Source: Ypsolopha sequella (taxonomy: Eukaryota > Arthropoda > Insecta > Lepidoptera > Ypsolophidae). From it: a DNA stretch of 64,000 bases. The stretch covers positions 9,909,501-9,973,500 of the forward strand of contig OW203992.1 of the NCBI GenBank assembly GCA_934047225.1, read 5' to 3'. The stretch's first letter is position 1; each line of letters begins with the position of its first letter. Made by a program: the position numbers and the translations under genes. This document shows positions 21,106 to 32,200 of this stretch, piece by piece. Below the pieces are notes generated by a model. That model saw only the letters and a list, made by a program, of their open reading frames with translations. It was not told the origin of the DNA and ran no database searches.

Positions 21106-24100
21106 ATGCGTCGTAAAAGTGAACGTACCGCAAGCAAAACCTCCAAGGGTTCACCGGAAAAAAAAGTCGAGAAGGAGCCACCAAAACGTACAAGAAGTAG
21201 GCGTGGTAAAAAACAGTGTACGTCTTCGGAAAACGAATCGGCCGATGAAGGTACTCCGGTACGACAACCTGATACTGTAGAATCCGAGGTGAAGGAGCCG
21301 CCGCCGGCGACTCCCGCCAAAGAGCCGAGCCCGGAGGATGCCCCTGATCAGGTATGGCAAGTCAAATCGGCCCAAGGTTCCGGAGACACTGGGGAAATAC
21401 AGAAATTGAAGATTTGTTTGAAGCGGCCACCTTCAACGCCCGAGAGAGTGGACCGCTCTCCGCGCAGTAAAAGAAAGCACGCGCGCGCCACAAGCTCCAG
21501 CGACACTCCTAGCTTAGATGGCTCTGAGGAAAAGAAGAAGAAACACAAGTCCAGGCGGGCCACCCGGGAATCAAAGGATGAAGGCTCTGAGAAACAAAGT
21601 GATAGTCAAACAGATGAACCAGAGAAGGAACAGGAAGAAATTCAAGCTAAAGAGTCTGGCAAGCCTGAAAATGAAATATCTCAAAGTACAGAGCAAACTA
21701 ATGCATCCACATCAGATGACACACCCATGTCAACCTCCACAGAAGAAGTAAAACCTGAGCAAAGTGGTCAGTCAACTGAAAAAAAAGAATCCAAATCTGA
21801 AACGGGAAGCGAGGAGAAAGATAAGCAATCTGATGCTGATACTACTGTCTCCTCTCCCAAACAAGTTGAGGACAAACAATCTGATGATAATTTATCTCAG
21901 GAACAGGCTGCTCAAGGAAGGGATGAGGATAGTCCAGTGCAGGTTATAGAAATACAAACATCACCAGAACAGGATACAGATAAACAGGAGGAAAGTAAGC
22001 AGGAATCAGAAAATGAGCCAAGGACTGAGGAGCAGTCTGCTGACACAAAGGTAAGTAAACCAGAGGAAAATAAAAGTAAGAAAGCAGCAGAATCTCCTCA
22101 GGGTAAGACTCATACTACTAATGAAAATGATGTTGTAGAGAGAGACAATGACAAAGTGAGGAAGATGTCTACAGACTCAGCTAAAGATAAGGATACAGAA
22201 GTCTCCCACAAAACATACAGCCAAGTGTTGGAGCATTCTGAGTCTACACAATTGACACAGGAGGAATCAACATTTAATGGACAAGCATTTACACCAATAG
22301 TAGTGAATAGGAAACGCAGGTGGGGTGCACGCCCTAAAGTCACCACACAGAAGTCAATTACTATTTCTACTGATGTACTCAAAGATATAATACCTGACGT
22401 AAAGCCAGTTGAGTTTGACGAAGTCATTGAAGAAAAGAAGCATCATAAGAGAGTGGAAATGTCGGAGAGAATTGAAAGGCCAGTGCTGCCCAAAATTGTT
22501 ATTGACAATACTGAAAGCATTGAGCCAAAGAGGGAAAGAGAAGAAAAGGAAAATATTAAATCTAAAGAAGGTCTTCCACTCTCCAACAGGAAGATCTCCA
22601 TTGTCAAAGACACTGACGACATTATGTTGCGGCCGCTGAGCCCACCAAGACACAAACAATCTTGTGTTTTGTACATATCCAATCTTGTCAGACCATTCAC
22701 ATTGCCACAACTGAAGAATCTACTTCAGAGGACTGGCAGGATTGTTGAAGATGGCTTTTGGATAGACAAGATCAAGTCTAGATGTTTTGTTATATATGAA
22801 AACGAAGAGTAAGTTCACTTTAGCTTTTTTATAATGCTGTTGTTACTTGTTACCTTGTTATAATTTTGATGTGGTATTAAAAATATATATTATTAATTTT
22901 AGCCAAGCAGTTGAGACCAGACATGCCCTTCATGGTGTGCAATGGCCGCCTTCAAATCCTAAACTATTACAAGTGGATTTCTCATCACAAGAGGCATTTG
23001 ACAAGGCCAAGGCTAATGAAGATGTAGAAAATGCACCAGCATCAGCTATTCCTGGCACGGTGGAGGACTGGCTTCGGGAGCAAGACCTGAAGAGAGAACG
23101 AGGAGAATTGGTAAATTAAGAAACAGGTTTTTCTTTTTGGGTTCCATTAATTGATTCCTTACAGTGTCATTACCTAACACACAACATGTGATAATATTTT
23201 TTTAAATAATATAAATGTTATTTATGGCATTTCGCTATCATAGTTTAGTCAATCAGGCTTTTCTTGCAAAGTTGTGTTATTTTAAGGCGAAAAACACCAA
23301 TTGCTATGAGAGTAATAAAATTGTTTGTCTCTCAGTTTTGGCCTTGCAATAGTTTTTTCCTAGTCACTATTTAAATAAAAGTTTTTTTCATAAATAGGAT
23401 TAGAGCACAAAATTGGCAACAAAAAAAAAATCGGATTCTTATTAATTGTTTTTATTATTCCTTTGCCTTTAGCCACATTATTGTACATAGGTACTACAGT
23501 TTTACCAGATGACGAACTTCCCTGACATGCCAGGAATTTTGGTCCTCTGTCAGGCAAACAGGAAAAATAGGATTTGTCAGGAATTTTTAGATAATGAATA
23601 AAAGCTTAAGAGCAGTTTCATTGCCGGGTGCAAAAAAAAGTTGATAAGGACCAAAGTTCAAAGACCTTGATAGGACTGACTCAACCAAAGACAGGAAATT
23701 TATTGAATATCAGGGATTTTTTCAGGAATTCACTTTAATGGATCTGGTAACCCTAACTACAACCTACCTTCTTTGTTGGGTCTAAAATTTTTACAGCAAT
23801 AAATACAATTATTACATTTTATTCTATATCATCTTGGTTTTAAATGTGTAATTATTAATCAGGTGAATAAAAATATAATTAGTAACTTCAAGTGTCTGGA
23901 ATAAATACCAAAACTGGTGGCTAAAAATACTGAGTGGATGAATTTAAAGTGTGAAGTCGAAAATATTTCACCAAAAGTCAAAAATTGGTGCGACGATGAG
24001 CGCGTTAGGTTAACATGCAAGAGAAAGTAAGGAGCCGAGTATGCGGAGCGAAGCGAGGCGACATCCCTAGTTTTATTACTTAAAATAAAATTGTCACTAG

Positions 24101-27100
24101 AATTAAAAAATTGTTCGCCTGAGAATTATTCAACTTGACTCAAATTTGTATGTTCAAGTCACCATTTTCAACATTTTTATTCGCCCACAGTCTTTCGCCC
24201 ACTTAGTATTTTAGTGCGCTATATTCAGAATTTTTGACACCTTAAATTTGAATTTATATTCGCTCGTTTAAATACTACCCGTTTTTATTTTATTTTATTC
24301 AGGTAACAAACAGTCACAACACAAATAGTAAATATAAAAAATAACAAACACAAACAGACCTTAAGAACCATAACAATGAAATACAACAATAATTATGATA
24401 CACTCTTACAAACATTTTTAAAATGCAAGAAATTAAAAAGTTTTACAATTACATAATTCGCATAAAATGACAGTAAACGCTACACAACATAGCGTAATAC
24501 GCTGGTGAAGATATTAGGATGCTATTTAAACAGTAATTTAGCTGCTTTGGTTTTAAAAGAGTAATAGTAAGTTTTAAATATGTCCATAAGGGGGCCTCCA
24601 CTTGGTTCATGTCCAGGGGTCTCCTTTTAATACGGGTCCGCATTTACACACAGATGTTTAAAATTGTAATGTACTTGCTGAGTGTACCTAGCTGAGAAAA
24701 ATAAAGTATGTACTAAACCTTTTTGTACAATTTTGCTATCTTGTCTAGGACAAACCCTGGGATAGGAAACCGGTGCGGGAATGGGACGTCGGCAAAGGAG
24801 ATAAGACAAAGGATGAGAAGCTACCCAGAGACCCGAGGGATGAGAGGTCATTGGACAAGAGACGACATCGCACCCCAGAACGAAGTCCTGAACCAGGTGA
24901 GAATATAGTTGTTTTGGACTCGCTATCCGCGGGGCAATAATATCGTAACCAGAATAGCGTCCCTTCGCATTTTAGCCACGGTATTATGAATAACTGACCT
25001 TACGACTCTTTGTATGCAGTGGAATAGTTCGCGTCAAACGGATAGAGAGAAATAGATGAAAGAGACAGATAGACGAACTTCAGAGTCGCCTTTTGCGTGG
25101 AACAATCACGGATTGCGTATATTTAGGTCAATTTGTTGCGATAACTAGGCACCAGAAATTTCTGGGAAAAATATATGTAATAAGGCTAGGACATTTGGTA
25201 GCATTTGGTGGATAGCTGGATAGAGTACAGAAGAGTCGCTGTTTAGTATTATTATTATTTTTACATACATATACTCACGTCTGTCTCCCTGAGGGGTAGG
25301 TAGAGACTACAGATTTCCATCTACTACGATCCTGACACACCTATTTCGCCTCTTCCACATCCATCAATCTGCGGGTCTACCACGTAATTCTGATTTTCAT
25401 CAACATCAACTTGAGATTGAAATTTTACGTACGTGCGACGACGCGACGCCCGCCTAACATGCCATCTCTTTTGCACTTACGTCAATTTCAATCTCAAGTT
25501 GATGTTGATGAAAATCAGAATTACACGGTAGACCCGCTGGTCATACAAGCTCTTCTATTCCGGCTACTTTTGACATAGCCCTTCTTCAGTATGTCGCCAA
25601 TTTAGTCTGTATAAGTACATTTTTTTCCATCTGAAAATAAGAATTCTCGGTATGTTTTTCCCGCGTGCCGTCTCAACAAAACGCCTGATCGATGAACCCT
25701 AATTTTTTTAAACGAGCATTCAGGGGTTGTGCTGTTCGTTTGCGGTAAGCCCGTAGCCCGAGGTCTTCATTTAACACCCTTTTCACAGTGGTTCTGTTTA
25801 AACCCATCTGAAGAGCCAGCAGTTTCTGCTTTTGCACGGGATTTCTTTAAATTCGTGCTTTGATGGCTTTGATCACCGCTGGATTACGAACCGTACGAGG
25901 TCGACCACTCCTCTCTCTGTCTTCTATTCTTGAATCTTAATAGTGCGATAAACGAACCTTTGCGTTATTTTCAAGTTATTCAGAAGTTTGAAAATTTCAC
26001 TTGCAGCGTAACCACAAACGATGCAACGCAATTACAGCGACTCTTGTCTTCTTTTTGTGTCCATTCCATGTTGAAAACTATACAAAAGTCTACAAAAAAC
26101 AAAACCTATGTTTTTAAAATTGTGAAACATTCAGAATTCGAACGTATTTTATTGATTTTTTGTCTGCATTCTAAATTCAAAATTCGGACAGTATTTATGG
26201 CCCGACTACGTATTCATACCAGCAAAATTACTGGACGAGCATTTGACCTTGGTAATTTTACCAATTTTTTATTGACTGATGCAGCAATTTAATTAATAAC
26301 CAAGAGGTCGGCATTGTAATATCGAAACCTCAAATAATATACAAAGTTACGGCTTACACCAAAAGTTTTCACCTCACGGAATATCTCCATTGTTTTTTTC
26401 CCCACCTTAAATAGCGAAATCACGGTCGCACGTAAATTCTGTGGTTCCCTCCGTCACGAGAAAATTTAAACAAATGAATTTGAAAATCTAAGAAATTCAA
26501 AGTTCCAAATTCAAAATTGGAAAAAGAAATAAATTGCAGCCAGTAATATTTTATTTTATTTTTCAAATACTAAGTTTGTCTCAAAACTTATGACCACACG
26601 AGGTAAATAGACAAGTAAAAAACCATCGGTGTTACTACAAAACGGTGTCTAACTTTAGACAGTGTTTAAATTTGTTGCTGTCACTTTTTTACGATATGAA
26701 AGAAAAGGTGACAACAACAGATTTAAACACTGTCTAAAGTTAAACACCGTTTTGTAGTAACACAACATATGTTCAACTTTTAGCGAGAAAATTCAAGAAG
26801 AAGGAAGAGGAGGCTCCAGCTAAGCTGCTCGATGACTTGTTCCGAAAGACGAAGACCACACCATGCATATATTGGTTGCCGCTGTCTGCTGAAACGGTAT
26901 GTAATGTAAGATTCAAAAATTCGCTTCGGTTTTTAAATAAATTTGAAATGGCCGTTTTCTGATAACGATTTTTAATGTTCTGTATTATGTTTTGACACAA
27001 TATCTAAGAATATGTACATAAAAATTTGTGTTTATTTATCTTTGAGAGTTTTAAAGGAAACGGCTTGAGCAATTTATCTTTCTGCCAGTCCATTTGTGCG

Positions 27101-27362
27101 CTCATTCAAAAACTACCAGTCAGAGAGCTGAGATTTTGTGTACAATTTCATTGATATTTACACCGATGCAACCTATACACGATGGATGATGTAGGAATGT
27201 AGAACACACTTCTAATTGCGTATTATTAATATTAGTATCTCTTCTAATACAGAATTGTTACGTTTTCAGATCGCGGTGAAGGAAGAGCAACGTCGTCAAC
27301 ATATGGCGGAGCACGAGCGACGCATCTCAGAGTTGCGACGTCACCGTGAACGGCGACATTAG
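21106..27362 (+). CDS. Acn: Acinus, ASAP complex subunit (RNA processing)
   Basis: Coding exons 21106-22808, 22903-23110, 24749-24896, 26784-26896 and 27270-27362 join in phase to 754 aa. An acceptor (CTGTTGCAG) ends 6 bases before the ATG, so the leader is spliced. Residues 1-500 are low-complexity, rich in Glu, Lys and Ser, with RS/RK runs. The RRM spans about 519-605 ([27 protein letters not shown]). The RSB motif that binds RNPS1 and SAP18 is in exon 5 ([20 protein letters not shown], about 699-718). The tail is Arg-rich. In the family Acinus, RNPS1 and SAP18 form the ASAP complex at the exon junction complex and control splicing. No SAP domain is seen at the N-terminus, unlike the long vertebrate isoform; an upstream exon could supply one. 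Confidence 0.95.
23111..24748. other. Acinus intron 3 (counting the leader intron as 1)
   Basis: 1.6 kb with no foldback element that I can see and no coding remnant. The exon before it ends TTG|GTAAAT and the next starts after TTGTCTAG. Confidence 0.4.
25255..25615 (-). pseudogene. LINE 3' fragment, minus strand
   Basis: Reverse complement of the 12420-12600 part of the LINE (ACTGAAGAAGGGCTATGTC; GATGGATGTGGAAGAGGCGAA). Split by hairpin B copy 3. In Acinus intron 4. Confidence 0.7.
25371..25536. mobile_element. Hairpin element family B, copy 3
   Basis: Ends GCGGGTCTACCACGTAATTC and GAATTACACGGTAGACCCGC. It interrupts a minus-strand LINE fragment in Acinus intron 4. Confidence 0.9.
25625..26090 (-). 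pseudogene. Tc1/mariner-like transposase remnant (N-terminal half)
   Basis: On the minus strand, blocks [19 protein letters not shown] and [19 protein letters not shown] resemble the tandem helix-turn-helix DNA-binding region of Tc1/mariner (IS630) transposases. In-frame stops and a frameshift break it, and the catalytic half is missing. In Acinus intron 4. Confidence 0.75.
26629..26763. mobile_element. 135-bp hairpin element next to an Acinus splice acceptor
   Basis: GTGTTACTACAAAACGGTGT at the left and ACACCGTTTTGTAGTAACAC at the right, arms of about 60 bases. Its right end is 20 bases from the acceptor of the exon at 26784. Confidence 0.92.
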
Positions 27363-28328
27363 CACGGTCCGTCTTCCTCACACACGCTGACATACATCTC
27401 ACATCCCACTCACACCCCCACACCGCACACTCACAATTACACACCTACACGAACACACCTCCTGCACCTTTTATAATTTTCTCTTGTCGCTCTGCCGACC
27501 ATTCCTTTTCAGGTTGCACGCATAATGACATGACTTATTATCAAATAACATTTTACATTTTTATCTCTCGTTAGAAGATTAACTTAAGTTTATCTCTTTG
27601 CTGTTAGTCACACATTTTAATCTAGGTTACGGATTCAAGATACGGATGGATTTGAAATAATGGAGGAATGTATGAAATTGATTTTATAAAAAATGTTATA
27701 GAAAGGCATTGGCGCTCCGCCATGGAGGAAATCCTATGATATTGTTCGACGTCGGCGTTTGCGGTCACGTGACTGATGGGGCATATCCGATCTCCAAATA
27801 TGGACGTGAATGTACTGCAACGATGCTGACCATTGCTGCCTGGCAATTAATGACGACAGACACAATACACGTCTGTTCTGTCATCTACAGTTGACGATCT
27901 AAAAAGTCGACAACATATATTCGGAACAAGACTTTACTACAGAAATGATAGCACCATGAATCAGCAATGACTTTGAAACGGAGGAGACAAAGCACCATGA
28001 AGATGGATTGACTACCGGATGAATTTATTTGGGATTGCGTTTTGCAGTATGTGATTGAGCTTTCTTCACTGATGGACATGATGCCAGACAACTGATCATC
28101 AAATTCTCTCGTTATTTCCTGATTGCCTGGTAGTTCTTAAAGTAGTAGTCTATAAAGGCGACGTTAGTTAACCGACTCAGTAACTGAATTTTGTGTACGA
28201 TCAAAGGTTTAGCACCACGCAAGGCGTTAAGTGGATATTTATCGAAATAATGTAAAATTTCATCATTCATCTTGGCCAATGGCGTGAAAGAATTGTTTAA
28301 AAATTACGTTTCCATGCATGTGATGTCT

Positions 28329-28334
28329 AATAAA
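28329..28334 (+). terminator. Candidate polyadenylation signal of Acinus
   Basis: AATAAA about 970 bases after the Acinus stop, the clearest plus-strand hexamer before the palindrome at 28671. The 3' UTR would then span 27363 to about 28350, a stretch with no other feature that I recognise. Confidence 0.35.
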
Positions 28335-28670
28335 CATTTCCCTATGGAATTTAATTGTTTTTTTTGTAAAAAACCCACCTATTTACAAATATAGTTACAA
28401 AATATACAAATAAATATAATATAAAAGTTACAAAGTATAGTTTTTATGCGTATGTACAATTACGTAAGAGAAAAATTTAGTAAAATTAAATCATCTCATA
28501 ATTCATGAAATTATCTCATATTAATTTCATGTCATTTATATATAAAAATTACATTAAAAGATTTTATTGTGAAAGTTAATTGATAACATTTATTTACATG
28601 TAACAAAATAAAAGTAGTAGATGCTAGTGATTGTTGGCACTTGGTGGAGTTTATAAAACATTGTTTTAAA

Positions 28671-29000
28671 AAAACACTTGTACTTATCCACATATTACGT
28701 ACAACTTTATTATGCCCGACCGGTTTCGCTGTAAAGCATTTTCTAGGGCTTTTTACACATCCTAACTAACAAATAAATCTTATAAACTACAATCATGTCT
28801 AAAATGACGTGCAATAAATGAAACATTGTTTGAAACAATGAAACAAACAATGTTTCATTTATTGCACGTCATTTTAGACATGATTGTAGTTTATAAGATT
28901 TATTTGTTAGGATGTGTAAAAAGCCCTAGAAAATGCTTTACAGCGAAACCGGTCGGGCATAATAAAGTTGTACGTAATATGTGGATAAGTACAAGTGTTT
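28671..29000. mobile_element. Nearly perfect 330-bp palindrome between Acinus and DPP4
   Basis: Left arm 28671-28829, right arm 28843-29000, about 13 bases of loop. Outer ends AAAACACTTGTACTTATCC and GGATAAGTACAAGTGTTTT. The only difference I see between the arms is a 4-base indel (CTAACTAACAAAT against CTAACAAAT). No coding capacity that is not a mirror effect. Confidence 0.95.
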
Positions 29001-29253
29001 TTCTAAAACAAAATAAAAGTAGTTATTTGCGTAAGAGAATGAAAACTAAATAATTGATAACACAGTTTAACATGAATTACAATGCAGTTAATCAATTTAT
29101 TATCTTTATCAACAGATATTCGTATTACACTGATATAACATAGCGTTGTGTTGATAATTGGATAAAACGTAGATATTTCGACTCGCGAACAGCTTACGCT
29201 CACCGCGAGAAATGTTATATCTATACATACTAATTTAATTTAAATTTAAAATC

Positions 29254-29262
29254 ATGGTAAGT
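29254..29262 (+). promoter_or_regulatory. ATG-only coding exon end and donor of DPP4
   Basis: ATG is followed at once by GTAAGTAAG, a near-ideal donor. The next exon opens after TTATTTATACAACTAG with Ala-Trp-Trp, in phase 0, and has a stop just upstream and no ATG of its own before the hydrophobic signal core. The join gives a normal signal peptide, so the start codon very likely sits alone at the end of the leader exon. Confidence 0.7.
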
Positions 29263-32200
29263 AAGTTTATTGTTACTAAGATACTTTTCTACGCTGAATC
29301 ATAAAATTTGTCTTAAATTGCTAAATAATAACTTATCTAAATATATAAATAGTAGATTATTCGTATGTATTCTTTCTGGTTTCCATACGTATTCTCTATC
29401 CAGTAGCTAAAATCCAGGCTAGCTGTTAAGAGGAGGCCTTCCTTTTAAACAGTTTTGTGAACGATTTTACTGAATCTACCACAGACGCGATCAATATGAA
29501 ACTTATATATATGTTTTTTCAAACCTTTATCTTTACGTTGTAAGTAGCGTTACCTAATTGGAAAACTTTCGCTCGATAGATTTATATTTTTGAAAATAGT
29601 CTCTTTTTGAGTGTTTTTTTAGTTCTGCGTTTAATCCATTTGATTTTTATGTGTCATATTTTACTATAAATACGAAAATCTTGTTTATTAACCGTTGTAA
29701 GTTGAAAAATGACTTAAATGCAATATTGTAATTTTAGTCGATTTTAATCTTAAAATTAGACTTGTTCTGAATCGTTTCGCACGCATTTTGGCGCACGCGA
29801 TTTTCAACTTTATGAAAGTACGACTACGGGTTAAGCTACTGTGCGCATAAGGAAGGTCTCGTCTTAAGGTGATAGTCTCCACAATAATAGTTATTGCACG
29901 TTATTTATACAACTAGGCGTGGTGGTACGTTTTGTCGGTGCTGGTAGCGGCTGTACAAGCTCAGAACCCCTTTACCTTGGAAGAGTTTGTGTCTGGACAG
30001 TTCGGACAACGAGGGTTCGGCGGCACTTGGATATCAGGTAATTTGAACCTTGTCACCTTTCTATACAGGGTGCTTGGTAATTCGACCTATTCCTTTAAAG
30101 GGGTTATACTAGGGGATCATTTCCAACAAATATTGCCTATCAACTAGGGGTCAAAAATGATATATTTTTTTTAAAGTAAAACACGTCGATATATCAAAAA
30201 TTACGAAATAAAAAAGGTTTTCTTTCCACTTAAGACCTTTTAATTCTGAGATTATGGGAATTCAGGGCATGTATTTTTTTATATATGATCACTCATCTAT
30301 CATTGATCAGAAATATAATAAATAAGTGCTGAGAAAGGAATAGTTCTTTTAAAATTATTGATTTTTGGTTATTAGTCTGAAAGTTTGAAAAATAATATAA
30401 AAACCTTCGTAAATCGGAGACCATTCATTTTCGACACCAAGTTGATAGGACTTAATTCGTTGGAAATAATCTCTAGTATAACCCCTTTCAAGGAATAGGT
30501 TGAATTACCAAGCATTCTGTATATGTATTTTTTCAAGGGACTTAGTAAGTTATTAATATTTTTTCAGATACGGAATTCACGTACGTTGTCGCTGGTGAAC
30601 CAGGGATTAATGTTTTCAACGCACAAACTCTGGTCAGCAGCGTTTTGGTTTCGGCAGAACTTTTGGTCAGTATCAACAATTTAATTCGTTTAGATTAAAT
30701 TATGTTAAGGTGTGTTAATTTGAAAACCATTATGAGATTTAGGTTTAATAAGCCGTATTTTAGAATTTGTGGTCTAAGAAACCTCATGATGATAAATATT
30801 TTTACGAAAAAGCTGCAACTTCTATTTGCCTTCGTGTGACGTCACTTGAGAAACGGCTGTTTATGAATGTGTCCTTGGCTATCAAAATAAATTTATAATA
30901 ATTTGCTTTCGACTGATTTGACAGCTGGATGACAGATGAGTAGACAGACAAAGATAGACCACTTTTTTAATAAGCAATCACACATCACAATATTCACAAT
31001 CAGTATAATATCTAAAATTCTCAAGTGACGTCATATAGGACAATTCTATAAAAAATCATAAAAAAGGAATGGCTAATTTAAATGAAAATAAAAAAAAATT
31101 ATGTAAAGTATGTCCTAAAATGACGTATATTCTCAGAAAAAAAAGGCTTTAGAAATTAAGCTATGAGAATTCTTTTCAAACTGAATAAGTCGCAATATGG
31201 ATTCGGGCCCTGTTTGAGATGTACTTTTCTTAGAGAAATTGTTTCTAATTTCATTTTTTATCTTGCAATGCACTCTAACAATATTAAAGAGTTTTCAAAG
31301 CGTTAGATATAAATTATCTGAAAAGGCGTATTTACAGATATTCTGAATTCCGAAAATTAGTAGGATGTGTAAATAATTAGTCGATACTTTTATATTTTTG
31401 TAGATACGGCCTTTCAGCTTGATGTCCTCGACATGGTCCCGTAGCATAGTGTTTAATCGCGCGCATCGCCACTAGTTGAATCACAAGTGCAAGGAGCGAG
31501 CGTGACGTACTGTTTAATCGCAAAACCATCAAAATTCAACTAAGTTGCTGTTGTGTTAAGAGTGCTGTTGTCGACACATCGTAGAATTGGGCATGTCATT
31601 GAATTGAATGATTTAATTTAATCATTGAATATAATTTTGAATTGAAAAAATTTTGAAATTCAAAAAACCAATGGAAACTTTGTGAATACACAATACATAG
31701 GTAATAAGGTTTTGTTGAATAACTATTGAGTGAATTTTGATTTTCAGTGTTTCGATTAATTAGAAAAAGGCAGGTTTTTAACAATCCGGCTGCGAAACCG
31801 CTCTTAAAACTAATAGGATGGCCGCCTCGCTCCGCTCCGTTTCGCTCGGCTCTCCAAATTTATTTACTTGTAAACCTAACACTCCTCGCTCCGCTCGTCG
31901 TCGCACCTTTTTTCGACTTTTTGTGATAGATTTTCGATTTCATACTTAACGTTCTGCCCAATTCCACGATCTCCCCACGACATATACCTATATAATCTTA
32001 AGAGTTATTTTATTTCCCAAAGGCTGACTGTAATATATTTAGAGTTCAATTTTTCTACGTCAACAGGAAGTGCCCGACTAGGTTTTAATAGTGAGCCAAT
32101 TTGTATGAAATTGATTAGGTAAAGGCCATTTTTTTTCTCGTTGTGTTAGAAGCTTGATTCTTGCAACTTGACATGTCTAACTGGGCCAGAGAATAATGGT

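Noticed and set aside
22110..22710. Antisense open frames of 85-118 codons in Acinus
   Set aside because: Shadow frames of a low-complexity Glu/Lys-rich coding region.
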